Assembly (NCBI GenBank): GCA_031551965.1
Contig: JAVBMW010000031.1
Location: 1 to 59,782, forward strand
From: CALVGQ01 sp031551965
GTDB lineage: Bacteria > Bacillota_I > Bacilli_A > Erysipelotrichales > Erysipelotrichaceae
Length of the DNA: 59,782 bases
Reading direction: 5' to 3'
Shown: positions 1 through 7,206 of the stretch, piece after piece
Position numbering within the stretch: the first letter of the stretch is position 1
Layout: each line of letters opens with the position of its first letter
Notes under the pieces: model-generated
Database searches by the model: none
What the model was told of the DNA's origin: nothing
The model's input: only the letters and a program-made list of their open reading frames with translations
Made by a program: the position numbers and the translations under genes

Positions 1-1572
1 TCGCGGGGTGGTGACATTTAATGTTACAAAGTTATGCGGGGGAAGTAGAAAAAATAAAAACCTTCTGGTATGTTTGAGTTATTCAGACCAAACAGCAGAA
101 GGAGGTGTACACCTATTTATGATAGTATCATAAATTTTCTAAATCTAAAACCAGAAGATATAGAAAATTGCGAAGTAACTTTTATCGAAAATATAGCACA
201 TGTTTATTTAACTTTATCTAGGAAAACATTAACTTGTCCTAGGTGTGGTTGCTTTACTAACTCAATAAAGGACTATAAACCCAAATCTATTCCTCATACC
301 ATCCGAAAAGGAAAAGATTGTATTATTCATTATCGCCATCGAAGGTATCAATGCAATGATTGCAAGAAGACTTTCAATGAATCGAGTCCGTTTGTAAAAC
401 CTAATGGCCGAATTAGTTTAGATGTTGAGAATCGAGTTTTAGAAGATTTGAAAAGGATCGAGTTGACTTTTACTCATATTGCAGAAACGTATCAAATTAC
501 CCCTACCGAAGTCTCTAATATCTTTGACCAATATGTTGAAATTCCAAGAAAGCGACTTACGTCAATTGTTTGCATTGACGAAGTTTATTCATTTCCAAAA
601 TCGAACACAAAATATTGTTGTGTTTTGGTCGATTTTAAAACTGGAACTATTTTAGATGTTATCCATGGAAGAACCAAGAATAAATTGCACTCTTATTTCC
701 AAGTTCTGTCAAAAGAAGAACTGGATTTAGTGCAATATGTATCAATCGATATGTACACTACTTATCGTGATATTTCACGTTATTACTTTAAGAATGCAGT
801 TATTTGTGTTGATTCATTTCATGTCATAAAAGCCATTAATGATCAACTAGATAAAGTTAGAAAAAGAGTCATGAGTAAATATTCTACTCGATCTATTGAA
901 TATTATTTATTAAAAAAATTCAATTGGTTATTACTTAAAAATAAGCGTGATATCAATTATAATCCCGGAAAATTTAATCGAAGGTTAAACCGATTCATTG
1001 ATCTTCATCAGCTTCTTGAAGAATGTTTAAAGTGTCACAATGATTTAAGGAAAGCGTGGGAATTAAAAGAGAGTTATATTTACTTCAATGCTCTAAAGGA
1101 TATTGAAAATCGTTCATCGAGATATCACGAAATTCTTAATGACTTTATTAATTCATCAATACCAGAATATAAAAAGGTCATTACCTCTTTAAAGAACTGG
1201 GAAATAGAGATACTTAATTCATTTGTAAGAATTGATGGAAGAAGAATATCTAATGGTCCAATTGAAAGTCTTAATTATAAGATTAAAAAACTGAAACGAA
1301 ACGCGAATGGCTATTCAAATTTTGGAAGATATCGAAATCGAATAATGTATTGCATAAATAAAGACAGTCGGAGATCATTAGTTCCAAACACATTAAATAA
1401 AAAGAGAAAATTGAAGTCTAGGGGTAAATACAAAAAAAATTAAACAAAATTTTAAATGGTCTGAATAAAAAAAGATAGTCATTACCAATTGGTTTTGACT
1501 ATTTTCGTTTCAATTTACCCCGCGCAAGTTTATAGCGTTTTTTTATTCAACCCCGCAGAAATTTAAAGCCCC
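1..1572 (+). mobile_element. ISL3-family insertion sequence, left tip outside the window
   Basis: A single transposase gene is flanked by matching ends. On the left, GCGGGG occurs at 3-8 and 36-41. On the right, its complement CCCCGC occurs at 1518-1523 and 1551-1556. In both ends the two motifs are separated by exactly 27 bp, so these are terminal inverted repeats. The right end continues outward to the CCCC at 1569-1572. By symmetry the left tip should lie about 14 bp before the window. The right border coincides with the stop codon of the neighbouring RpiR-type gene, which appears to have been truncated by the insertion. The flanking target duplication cannot be seen because the left side is missing. 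Confidence 0.85.
70..1443 (+). CDS. ISL3-family transposase
   Basis: A 457-residue transposase that would cut and paste the surrounding element. The N-terminus holds the zinc-finger pattern usual for ISL3 transposases: CPRCGC near residue 57 and a second pair, CNDC, near residue 95. A helix-turn-helix-like stretch follows, then the DDE catalytic domain with CIDEVYS and SIDMYTTYRD. The family normally runs 400-450 residues, so the gene looks intact. The ATG at 70 has no ribosome-binding site. A strong one, AGAAGGAGGTG (97-107), sits 7 nt before an in-frame ATT at 115, which could be the true start and would give about 442 residues. Confidence 0.9.
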   Translation: MFELFRPNSRRRCTPIYDSIINFLNLKPEDIENCEVTFIENIAHVYLTLSRKTLTCPRCGCFTNSIKDYKPKSIPHTIRKGKDCIIHYRHRRYQCNDCKKTFNESSPFVKPNGRISLDVENRVLEDLKRIELTFTHIAETYQITPTEVSNIFDQYVEIPRKRLTSIVCIDEVYSFPKSNTKYCCVLVDFKTGTILDVIHGRTKNKLHSYFQVLSKEELDLVQYVSIDMYTTYRDISRYYFKNAVICVDSFHVIKAINDQLDKVRKRVMSKYSTRSIEYYLLKKFNWLLLKNKRDINYNPGKFNRRLNRFIDLHQLLEECLKCHNDLRKAWELKESYIYFNALKDIENRSSRYHEILNDFINSSIPEYKKVITSLKNWEIEILNSFVRIDGRRISNGPIESLNYKIKKLKRNANGYSNFGRYRNRIMYCINKDSRRSLVPNTLNKKRKLKSRGKYKKN

Positions 1573-2291
1573 TATAAAATCATATATACATTATAAAGAG
1601 AATAAGGCTCAAAACAGGTTGGGACTTCATAATAGCTATCAAATACATAGTTTTTCGATTTATCATTCAATGTTGTAGTTAATAAAAATTTGTAGGCTTT
1701 AGACTGTTTTAGTAATGGAACGACATCTCTTTTGTTTTTTAGAAATGAGCCAGTTGAAGTGATCGTGATTACGGTATCATCACTAGTACACTCTTTGATA
1801 TCTTCAAAATTATTAACGATCACCACTTTATTTCGTGTATAGAAACTTGTTTGGCAAATGTAGTTAGATATTACAGAAATAGTTTCCGAACCCATTAAAT
1901 AAATCGTTCCTTTATTGTTGCTCATCAAATTTGAAAAATATTTGATATCATCAGTGTTGATTTTTTCAATACATTTTGCGATTTCATTAAAGAATGAAAA
2001 GGCATTATCTGGTGTTAATTTCTTGAACTTGCTCATATGTGTTAAAGCTTCATTGAGATTGATTTCGTAGTGTTCACCTTCTTCACGAAATGACTTATAG
2101 CTATCAAAACCCAAATTTTTAATGAAACGGGAAATAGTCGCATTTGATGTATAACAATTTCTAGCAAGATCTTCAATTTTAAGTGAGCCTATCTTATCTA
2201 TATTATTCTTAATGTAAAAAGCTATCTGATAATTGATATCGTCTTTAGGACTAACATTCATTATATTGATCAACTTATTAGTCAAGTTCAT
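1572..2291 (-). CDS. RpiR/MurR-family regulator, 3' end cut by the insertion sequence
   Basis: A sugar-phosphate-responsive transcriptional regulator. Residues 1-75 form the RpiR winged helix (SLKIEDLARNCYTSNATISRFIKNLGF). Residues 100-235 form the start of an SIS sugar-isomerase fold (GTIYLMGSETISVISNY, then DDTVITITSTGS). Intact relatives are about 250-285 residues. This one has 239 and stops with a TAG at 1572-1574, where the insertion-sequence end begins. The last helices of the SIS domain are therefore missing and activity may be lost. The start is supported by GAGGTG a few bases upstream. The genes it controlled are not visible, since the insertion sequence separates it from whatever lay beyond the left edge. 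Confidence 0.8.
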   Translation of the reverse strand: MNLTNKLINIMNVSPKDDINYQIAFYIKNNIDKIGSLKIEDLARNCYTSNATISRFIKNLGFDSYKSFREEGEHYEINLNEALTHMSKFKKLTPDNAFSFFNEIAKCIEKINTDDIKYFSNLMSNNKGTIYLMGSETISVISNYICQTSFYTRNKVVIVNNFEDIKECTSDDTVITITSTGSFLKNKRDVVPLLKQSKAYKFLLTTTLNDKSKNYVFDSYYEVPTCFEPYSLYNVYMIL

Positions 2292-2348
2292 AATTTCACC
2301 TCTAGTACATTTATATCATGGTTATTTCACAATGTCTATTTGTAAATG

Positions 2349-2357
2349 TGTTATAAT
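2349..2357 (+). promoter_or_regulatory. Extended -10 promoter motif before the AlbA_2 gene
   Basis: TGTTATAAT, an extended -10 hexamer, lies about 105 bp before the start of the AlbA_2/ATP-binding gene. No good -35 box sits at the usual spacing, which extended -10 promoters can tolerate. The same type of motif (TGnTATAAT) recurs before the MATE gene, uvrA and the second uvrA-like gene in this window. Confidence 0.45.
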
Positions 2358-2462
2358 AGTATCAAGTTGTACGTTGTTTAAAAATAATGATGATTGAGAT
2401 TAAATAGATAAAAGAGAGCCAATCGCAACTTATTACAAAAAAGTTAAAGGAGGCTTTTTTTC

Positions 2463-3938
2463 ATGTTTGATTTAACCAATCTAAACCAATACAAAGAAAA
2501 TAATCGATTGGAAGTAAAAAAATCTTCAAATGGACTACCTCATAGTTTATGGTCAACATATTCGGCTTTTGCGAACACACAAGGTGGTATAATTCTTTTA
2601 GGTGTGTCAGAAGACAAGAAAGGAAATTTATCTATTACAGGATTGAATGATCCAGAAAGCTTATTAAAAGAATTTTGGAATATAATTAATAATCCTCAAA
2701 AAGTAAGCATCAATTTATTGACTGATGAAGATGTAAATCATCTTGAAGTTGACGGGAAGAGTTGCATAATGATCAATGTTCCACGTGCGAAAAGAACAGA
2801 AAAACCAGTCTACATTAATGATAATCTTTTATATGCTACATTTAGAAGAAATCGTGATGGAGATTACCATTGCACTAAATTAGAAATACAAAATATGCTT
2901 AGAGATGAAGCAAGCATTTCTCAAGATACATTGGTGATTGAAGAAATGGACCTAAGTGTTTTCGATATGCAGACGGTTGCCAGATATAGAAATATTTTGA
3001 ATAGCATGAAACCAGATCATGTGTGGAAAGATCTTTGTGATACGGATTTTCTTTTGAAGATGCAAATGATAGGAACGTGCCAATATGATGATATATATCA
3101 TCCAACAGTGGCTGGCCTTTTGTTGTTTGGATTTGAATATGAAATCACCAAGTTTTTTCCTAATTACTTCTTAGATTTTCAGGAGATATTATCTGATGAG
3201 ACACGTTGGACAGATCGGGTAATATCTAGTTCGATGGATTGGTCAGGAAATATACTGGAATTTTTCTTTAAAGTTTATCCTCGATTAACTCAAGATGTAA
3301 AGGTACCATTTGTTTTGGATGGATGGAGAAGAATTGAAGATACACCAATTCATAAAGCACTAAGAGAAGCTCTTGCGAATAGCCTGATGCATGCTTGCTA
3401 TCATGATCGAAGAGGACTTGTTATTAAACGAATGGTTGATGAAATACGTTTTGAAAACCCAGGCGGACTTAGAATTAGTGTTGATGAGGCGATGTTTGGA
3501 GGAAACTCAGATCCGAGAAATGCAACAATCGTAAAAATGTTTAACTTAATAGATATAGGTGAACGAGCAGGAAGTGGTTTACAAAACATACAAAAAACAT
3601 GGGAAAAAGAAGGCTTTGAAAACCCACAATTAACTGAGAAATTTGGACCAGATCGTACTATATTGGTGCTTCCGTTGAAATTAATCGGAAGCAAAAATCG
3701 GAAGCATAAAACGGAAGCAAAGCACAAAAAAGACAAAAAGAAATTTAACATAAATAGATATTTTGATCAGATAATGGATTACATTGAAGTTAATGGAGAA
3801 TGCACTCGTTTTGAAATAGAAAAACTTTTGGAAATAAAAACTTCAAGAGCTTCACAGTTATTAAAAATTTTAACAGATGAAGGGAAAATAGAAAAAAAGG
3901 GGTCCTCTAGAAATTTTAAATATGCTATAAAGCATTAG
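2463..3938 (+). CDS. AlbA_2/Schlafen-type ATP-binding protein with C-terminal winged helix
   Basis: A 491-residue protein of the group often labelled RecG-like or putative DNA-binding. Residues 10-130 are an AlbA_2 (Schlafen AAA_4) nucleic-acid-binding domain (NNRLEVKKSS, then YSAFANTQGGIILLGVSED). Residues 300-395 are a GHKL-type HATPase_c_4 fold (HKALREALANSLMHA, then ENPGGLR and GERAGSGL). Residues 430-490 form a winged helix. RBS AAAGGAGG precedes the ATG at 2463. Between ATPase and helix lie three imperfect 13-bp repeats, which make the linker very basic (KNRKHKTEAKHKKDKKK). Family members are accessory regulators or possible defence proteins; the precise role is unknown. Confidence 0.8.
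   Translation: MFDLTNLNQYKENNRLEVKKSSNGLPHSLWSTYSAFANTQGGIILLGVSEDKKGNLSITGLNDPESLLKEFWNIINNPQKVSINLLTDEDVNHLEVDGKSCIMINVPRAKRTEKPVYINDNLLYATFRRNRDGDYHCTKLEIQNMLRDEASISQDTLVIEEMDLSVFDMQTVARYRNILNSMKPDHVWKDLCDTDFLLKMQMIGTCQYDDIYHPTVAGLLLFGFEYEITKFFPNYFLDFQEILSDETRWTDRVISSSMDWSGNILEFFFKVYPRLTQDVKVPFVLDGWRRIEDTPIHKALREALANSLMHACYHDRRGLVIKRMVDEIRFENPGGLRISVDEAMFGGNSDPRNATIVKMFNLIDIGERAGSGLQNIQKTWEKEGFENPQLTEKFGPDRTILVLPLKLIGSKNRKHKTEAKHKKDKKKFNINRYFDQIMDYIEVNGECTRFEIEKLLEIKTSRASQLLKILTDEGKIEKKGSSRNFKYAIKH
3684..3722 (+). repeat. Three 13-bp tandem repeats inside the AlbA_2 gene
   Basis: Three near-identical 13-bp units built on the core CGGAAGCA lie at 3684-3696, 3697-3709 and 3710-3722. Thirteen is not a multiple of three, so each unit is read in a different frame and the protein sequence itself is not repeated. 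Gain or loss of one unit would shift the C-terminal winged helix out of frame. The repeat sits between the ATPase domain and that helix. Confidence 0.75.
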
Positions 3939-3960
3939 GTATTCTTGAATTATGAAATAA

Positions 3961-4539
3961 AAGAAATGGTTTAGAGAGTTCAGCAGTATATTCCCTGCAA
4001 AATTAATAATTGATGAAGAAAAAATATACACAGAGAATTGGAATAGGTCGCAAATGTTTGGAAGACTTGATCCGAATTCGTTTACTCCTTATGCCAAAAA
4101 TCCAATTATATCAAAATTCTTTGTCAATATTGGCTATGCAGATACATTGGGTTCAGGAATAAAGAATTTGTATAAATACTCAAGAATATACTCAAATACA
4201 GAGCCAAATCTAGAAGAAGGAGATATTTTTAAAACAACAGTTTTCTTAAAACATCAAAACAAAGTCCTAGATACCATGCAAGATACCATGCAAGATACCA
4301 TGCAAGACACCATGCAAGATACTGTGTATGATCCTATGGATGGAGAACGTTTCAAAGATATTTTAGCTTTTTGTAAAAAATCCAGAACAAGAGAAGAAAT
4401 ACAATTACATCTTGGCATTGTAAATAGAGATTATTTTAGGATTGCTTATTTAAAACTTCTTTTAGAAAGCGGTAAAATTAAAATGACAATCCCGGATAAA
4501 CCAAATAGTAAAAGTCAAAAATATGTAACTTCTAAATAA
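3961..4539 (+). pseudogene. 5'-truncated AlbA_2/ATP-binding family gene with DTMQ repeats
   Basis: Reading frame 3961-4539 encodes only the C-terminal part of a family member. It opens in WFREFSS, continues as FPAKLIIDEEKIYTENWNR, and runs through GRLDPNSFTPYAKNPIISKFF and the GSGIKNLYKY end of the HATPase_c_4 fold. A repeat linker and a C-terminal winged helix (SRTREEIQLHLGIVNRDYFRIAYL) follow. The AlbA_2 domain and most of the ATPase are missing, and no start with a good ribosome-binding site is present; an internal ATG at 4054 would give 161 residues. It is a remnant of a second, divergent copy next to the intact gene. Confidence 0.75.
4270..4329 (+). repeat. 12-bp tandem repeats encoding Asp-Thr-Met-Gln
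   Basis: GATACCATGCAA is repeated at 4270-4281, 4282-4293, 4294-4305 and 4306-4317 (one T-to-C change in the last), followed by a decayed fifth unit at 4318-4329. Translated, it gives DTMQ four times. It occupies the same place, between the ATPase fold and the C-terminal helix-turn-helix, as the unrelated 13-bp repeat in the neighbouring paralogue. Confidence 0.9.
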
Positions 4540-4599
4540 TCGAACATGCTTAAATAAGATTCAATGGATTACAAGAGTTTTGATTTGTTTTAAAAATTT

Positions 4600-4950
4600 A
4601 TAAGTTGGTACCTCACCAGATAACAATTTATTTAAAGTGCAATAAGGTGGTCGAACTTTATGAGTATGAAGTTAGTCAATTCAATAGACAAGCTAAACGA
4701 AATATAGAAGATTTCCTGAACGTTTTATGTTTCAATTATCAAGGGAAGAGTATCAGAAAATCTTGAAATGCCAAAATGGCATTTCAAGTTCTTGGGGTGG
4801 TGTTAGGAAAATGCCTTTTGTTTTCACAGAGCAAGGAGCTATATGCTATCAGCGGTTTTAAGTGGTGATTTTGCAGTATCTCAAAGCATTATTATAATTT
4901 GCTGAATGATATTTAGGCACAATGCTGATTTTATTAAACATAGTTATCTT
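4600..4950 (+). pseudogene. Scrambled ORF6N-domain gene remnants
   Basis: Two decayed pieces resemble the intact ORF6N gene downstream. The first, about 4606-4653, matches codons just after the palindrome of the intact gene (CCTCACCAGATAAC, then GGTGGTCGAA). The second, about 4653-4930, goes back to an earlier point (GAACTTTATGAGTATGAAG) and continues through the ACAGAGCAAGGAG region (TEQG) to TCTCAAAGCATTAT. Frameshifts and stops are present, so no product is made. The order shows at least two partial copies joined out of sequence. The second piece carries its own palindrome (4762-4788) at the place equivalent to that in the intact gene. Confidence 0.75.
4762..4788. repeat. Palindrome in the ORF6N remnant
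   Basis: Arms of 12 bp, CTTGAAATGCCA (4762-4773) and TGGCATTTCAAG (4777-4788), flank AAA. The centre falls on the same codon position as the palindrome in the intact ORF6N gene. The arms differ from that copy at several positions, mostly in base-paired couples. Confidence 0.9.
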
Positions 4951-5005
4951 GGATACAAATGGAACTGTAAAATAATAGATATTTATCAAAGAAAGGTATA
5001 GAAAT

Positions 5006-5956
5006 ATGACACTAACAAAAGCAAAAGAAATAAAAGATATGGTTTACACAATTCGTGGAGAACAAGTTATGTTAGATAGTGATTTAGCGGAACTTTATGG
5101 ATATGATGTTAAAGTATTTAATAGGCAGGTGAAAAGAAATATCGAAAGATTTCCAGAACGTTATATGTTTCAACTTACTTTAGAAGAAGTGGAATTGGTG
5201 AGGTGCCAATTTGGCACCTCACCAAATAATGCTTTATTTAAAGGTCAAGATGGAGGTCGAAGATATCTTCCTTTTGTATTTACAGAGCAAGGAGTCTATA
5301 TGCTATCAGCGGTTTTAAGTGGTGATTTAGCAGTATCTCAAAGCATTATGATAATGGATACGTTTAAAGAAATGCGTCATTTTATTGCAGATAATCTGGA
5401 GAATAATAGTTTAAGCGCAAATACTGATTTTATTAAGCTTAGTCAAACTGTTCAGAAAAATAGTGAAGATATTGGAAAAATAATGGCTAAGTTTGTTGAT
5501 AACACACCTATAAAGGAACATACATTTTTGGCAGGTCAAATGTTTACTGCTGATGAAGCTTATAACAAGATATTTTCTAGTGCAAATCATACGATTCACT
5601 TAATTGATAATTATGTAAGCATAAGAACACTAAGTTCCCTTAAATGTAAAAAGGATAATGTTTCAGTTACTATTCTGACAGAGAACAAAGCAAACCCTGC
5701 CCAAAAGCTTCAACAAAGACAGGTTGATGACTTTAATGTTGAGTGTCCAACTCTTACAATAAAAATGAATCGTGGTTTTCATGATCGTTATATTGTCATC
5801 GATTTGGGTACACCAGATGAGCTATGGTATCATTGCGGAGTGTCAAACAAAGATGCAGGGAAAGAAGTATCAACTATTAACGTTATTAATGATGTAGACT
5901 CACTTAGAAAATTACTAAACTTAGCCATTGCAGATTCGGATGTATTGTTTGACTAA
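5006..5956 (+). CDS. ORF6N-domain protein with PLD-like C-terminus
   Basis: A 316-residue protein. Residues 10-115 are an ORF6N (KilA-N-related) domain: YTIRGEQVMLDSDLAELYGYDVKVFNRQVKRN, then FPERYMFQL and LPFVFTEQGVYMLSAVL. ORF6N domains are typical of phage and mobile-element proteins and are thought to bind DNA. A helical linker leads to residues 175-316, which resemble a phospholipase-D-like fold: AYNKIFSSANHTIHLIDNYVS, then MNRGFHDRYIVID, where an HD(R) motif stands in for the usual HxK. RBS AAAGGTATAG lies before the ATG. Decayed relatives lie just upstream. A role in phage-type regulation or defence is inference. Confidence 0.8.
   Translation: MTLTKAKEIKDMVYTIRGEQVMLDSDLAELYGYDVKVFNRQVKRNIERFPERYMFQLTLEEVELVRCQFGTSPNNALFKGQDGGRRYLPFVFTEQGVYMLSAVLSGDLAVSQSIMIMDTFKEMRHFIADNLENNSLSANTDFIKLSQTVQKNSEDIGKIMAKFVDNTPIKEHTFLAGQMFTADEAYNKIFSSANHTIHLIDNYVSIRTLSSLKCKKDNVSVTILTENKANPAQKLQQRQVDDFNVECPTLTIKMNRGFHDRYIVIDLGTPDELWYHCGVSNKDAGKEVSTINVINDVDSLRKLLNLAIADSDVLFD
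5195..5225. repeat. Perfect 31-nt palindrome inside the ORF6N gene
   Basis: Arms of 15 bp, 5195-5209 (TTGGTGAGGTGCCAA) and 5211-5225 (TTGGCACCTCACCAA), are exactly complementary around a single T at 5210. It lies in the coding sequence for LVRCQFGTSPN, near residue 68. A palindrome this long is very unlikely by chance in AT-rich coding DNA. The second ORF6N copy has one in the same register with different bases. Confidence 0.95.
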
Positions 5957-6111
5957 ATCTCTAAAACTATTTGCTATTTTGATTTGAATTATGTGAGAAA
6001 TATATTATTTCACTAAATTATGGGCCTAAACTAGTTTGAACATTGATTTTAGTGCTTGTTTTGTTGTATCATTTATTCAAGTATTACAAGAGAAATGAGG
6101 AAATAATCACT

Positions 6112-6591
6112 ATGTTTAATATATTCAAAAAACAAACTAAAGTAAATGAGTTAATAGCTTTTGTCGATGGAGAAGCAATCGCACTTGATGCAGTAAAAGA
6201 TGAAGTGTTTTCTAAAAAAATGTTAGGAGATGGTATGGCAATCGTGCCTACGTCTGGGACTGTAGTAAGTCCAGTTACTGGCAAACTTACGATGGTATTC
6301 CCTACTAAACATGCATTTGGATTAGAACTTGATAATGGCATGGAAGTGTTGATACATATTGGATTAGATACAGTTAATCTTGAAGGTGTTGGTTTTGAAG
6401 CATTAAAGAATCAAGGAACTAATGTTAAACAAGGTGAAGCAATTATAAAGTTTGATTTAGAATCATTAAAATCACAAGGATATGATTGTACGACAATGAT
6501 GATCATTACAAATGCTAATGAACATCCAATGGAGTTTGTAACAGGTAATACTGTTATAGCAGGTAAAGAAGTAATCTGTAAAATAGATTAA
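6112..6591 (+). CDS. PTS sugar transporter subunit IIA, glucose type (free-standing)
   Basis: A 159-residue cytoplasmic phosphocarrier that passes phosphate from HPr to an EIIB domain. It has the EIIA(Glc) pattern: AIVPTSGTVVSPVTGKL, PTKHAFGLELDNGMEVLIHIGLDTVNLEG and GYDCTTMMIITN. The histidines in KHAFG and LIHIG match the paired active-site residues of the family. A longer frame from a TTG at 6043 exists, but the ATG at 6112 is preceded by ATGAGG and begins where the family does. No EIIBC partner is adjacent; the EIIBC gene at 45759 has no IIA domain of its own and is a candidate partner (inference). Confidence 0.9.
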   Translation: MFNIFKKQTKVNELIAFVDGEAIALDAVKDEVFSKKMLGDGMAIVPTSGTVVSPVTGKLTMVFPTKHAFGLELDNGMEVLIHIGLDTVNLEGVGFEALKNQGTNVKQGEAIIKFDLESLKSQGYDCTTMMIITNANEHPMEFVTGNTVIAGKEVICKID

Positions 6592-6619
6592 GTGTAAGGG
6601 AAACCTTATGCTTTTTTTT
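6591..6619 (+). terminator. Rho-independent terminator after EIIA
   Basis: A 9-bp stem (AGTGTAAGG with CCTTATGCT, including two G-T pairs) closes a GAAA loop and is followed by eight T residues. Confidence 0.8.
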
Positions 6620-6635
6620 GCAAAAATAACAAAAA

Positions 6636-6662
6636 TTAGCACTCTAGTATTGACAGTGCTAA
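6636..6662. promoter_or_regulatory. CIRCE element (HrcA operator)
   Basis: TTAGCACTC, nine bases, then CAGTGCTAA. This is the CIRCE consensus TTAGCACTC-N9-GAGTGCTAA with one mismatch, the first base of the right arm. It overlaps the -35 box of the hsp20 promoter, as expected for HrcA repression released on heat shock. Confidence 0.93.
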
Positions 6663-6677
6663 AAAATGAAGTATAAT
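6650..6677 (+). promoter_or_regulatory. Sigma-A promoter of hsp20
   Basis: TTGACA at 6650-6655 and TATAAT at 6672-6677, both perfect consensus, are separated by 16 bp. The -35 box lies inside the right part of the CIRCE element. Confidence 0.9.
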
Positions 6678-6743
6678 ATAGGTGTAGTTGGAAATACTAC
6701 ATAAGGAACTTGTTTCGTTTTATGAAAGATGGAGGCGATGTAT

Positions 6744-7166
6744 ATGAAACTTGTACCTAGTAGATTCAGTTTATTCAACGATGTGTTTGACGATGTATTC
6801 AAAGATTCATTCTTCGGGTTAAATCAACCTACGACCATGAGAGCGGATATTATTGAGCAAGATCAAAACTACTTAATCGATATTGAATTACCTGGCTATG
6901 CAAAAGAAGATATCAACATTACGATGAATAATGGATATCTCAATGTAAATGCAACTCGTAATCAAGAAAGCAGTGAAAAAGATAAATCAGGAAATATTAT
7001 TCGTCGTGAACGTTCTTATGGTTCAATTAGCCGTAACTTCTATGTAGGAGAAACATTCAGCATGGAAGATGTGAAAGCTAAATATGAAAATGGCGATTTA
7101 AAAATAACATTACCAAAGAAAGACTTAGAACAAGTTGAAACAACAAAGAGAATTATGATCGACTAA
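6744..7166 (+). CDS. Hsp20 / alpha-crystallin family small heat-shock protein
   Basis: A 140-residue ATP-independent chaperone that holds unfolding proteins. The N-terminus (PSRFSLFNDVFDDVF) is followed by the alpha-crystallin domain: MRADIIEQDQNYLIDIELPGYAKEDINITMNNGYLNV, RRERSYGSISRNFYVG and YENGDLKITLPK, the last being the conserved strand of the fold. The length is typical. GGAGGC seven bases before the ATG at 6744 favours that start over the upstream ATG codons at 6729 and 6738. It is a single-gene unit under a CIRCE-controlled promoter, closed by a terminator shared with the opposing operon. Confidence 0.95.
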   Translation: MKLVPSRFSLFNDVFDDVFKDSFFGLNQPTTMRADIIEQDQNYLIDIELPGYAKEDINITMNNGYLNVNATRNQESSEKDKSGNIIRRERSYGSISRNFYVGETFSMEDVKAKYENGDLKITLPKKDLEQVETTKRIMID

Positions 7167-7170
7167 TTCA

Positions 7171-7206
7171 AAAAAAGGTACAGAAAATTTCTTCTGTGCC
7201 TTTTTA
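7171..7206. terminator. Bidirectional terminator between hsp20 and the pilus-like operon
   Basis: Stem GGTACAGAA/TTCTGTGCC (one G-T pair) with an A-run on the left and a T-run on the right, so it can serve both convergent units. It overlaps the stop codon of the PilT-like gene. Confidence 0.85.

Noticed and set aside
81..1466. Inner 9-bp inverted pair ATTCAGACC (81-89) and GGTCTGAAT (1458-1466) in the insertion sequence
   Set aside because: It might be part of the ends, but it is short, lies inside the 27-bp-spaced GCGGGG repeats and could be chance.
4270..4329. Possible CRISPR array
   Set aside because: The repeats are 11-13 bp, directly adjacent and without spacers, and no cas genes are present. 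They are simple tandem repeats.
1..6000. Prophage
   Set aside because: ORF6N proteins often occur in phages, but no structural, packaging, integrase or lysis genes are present.
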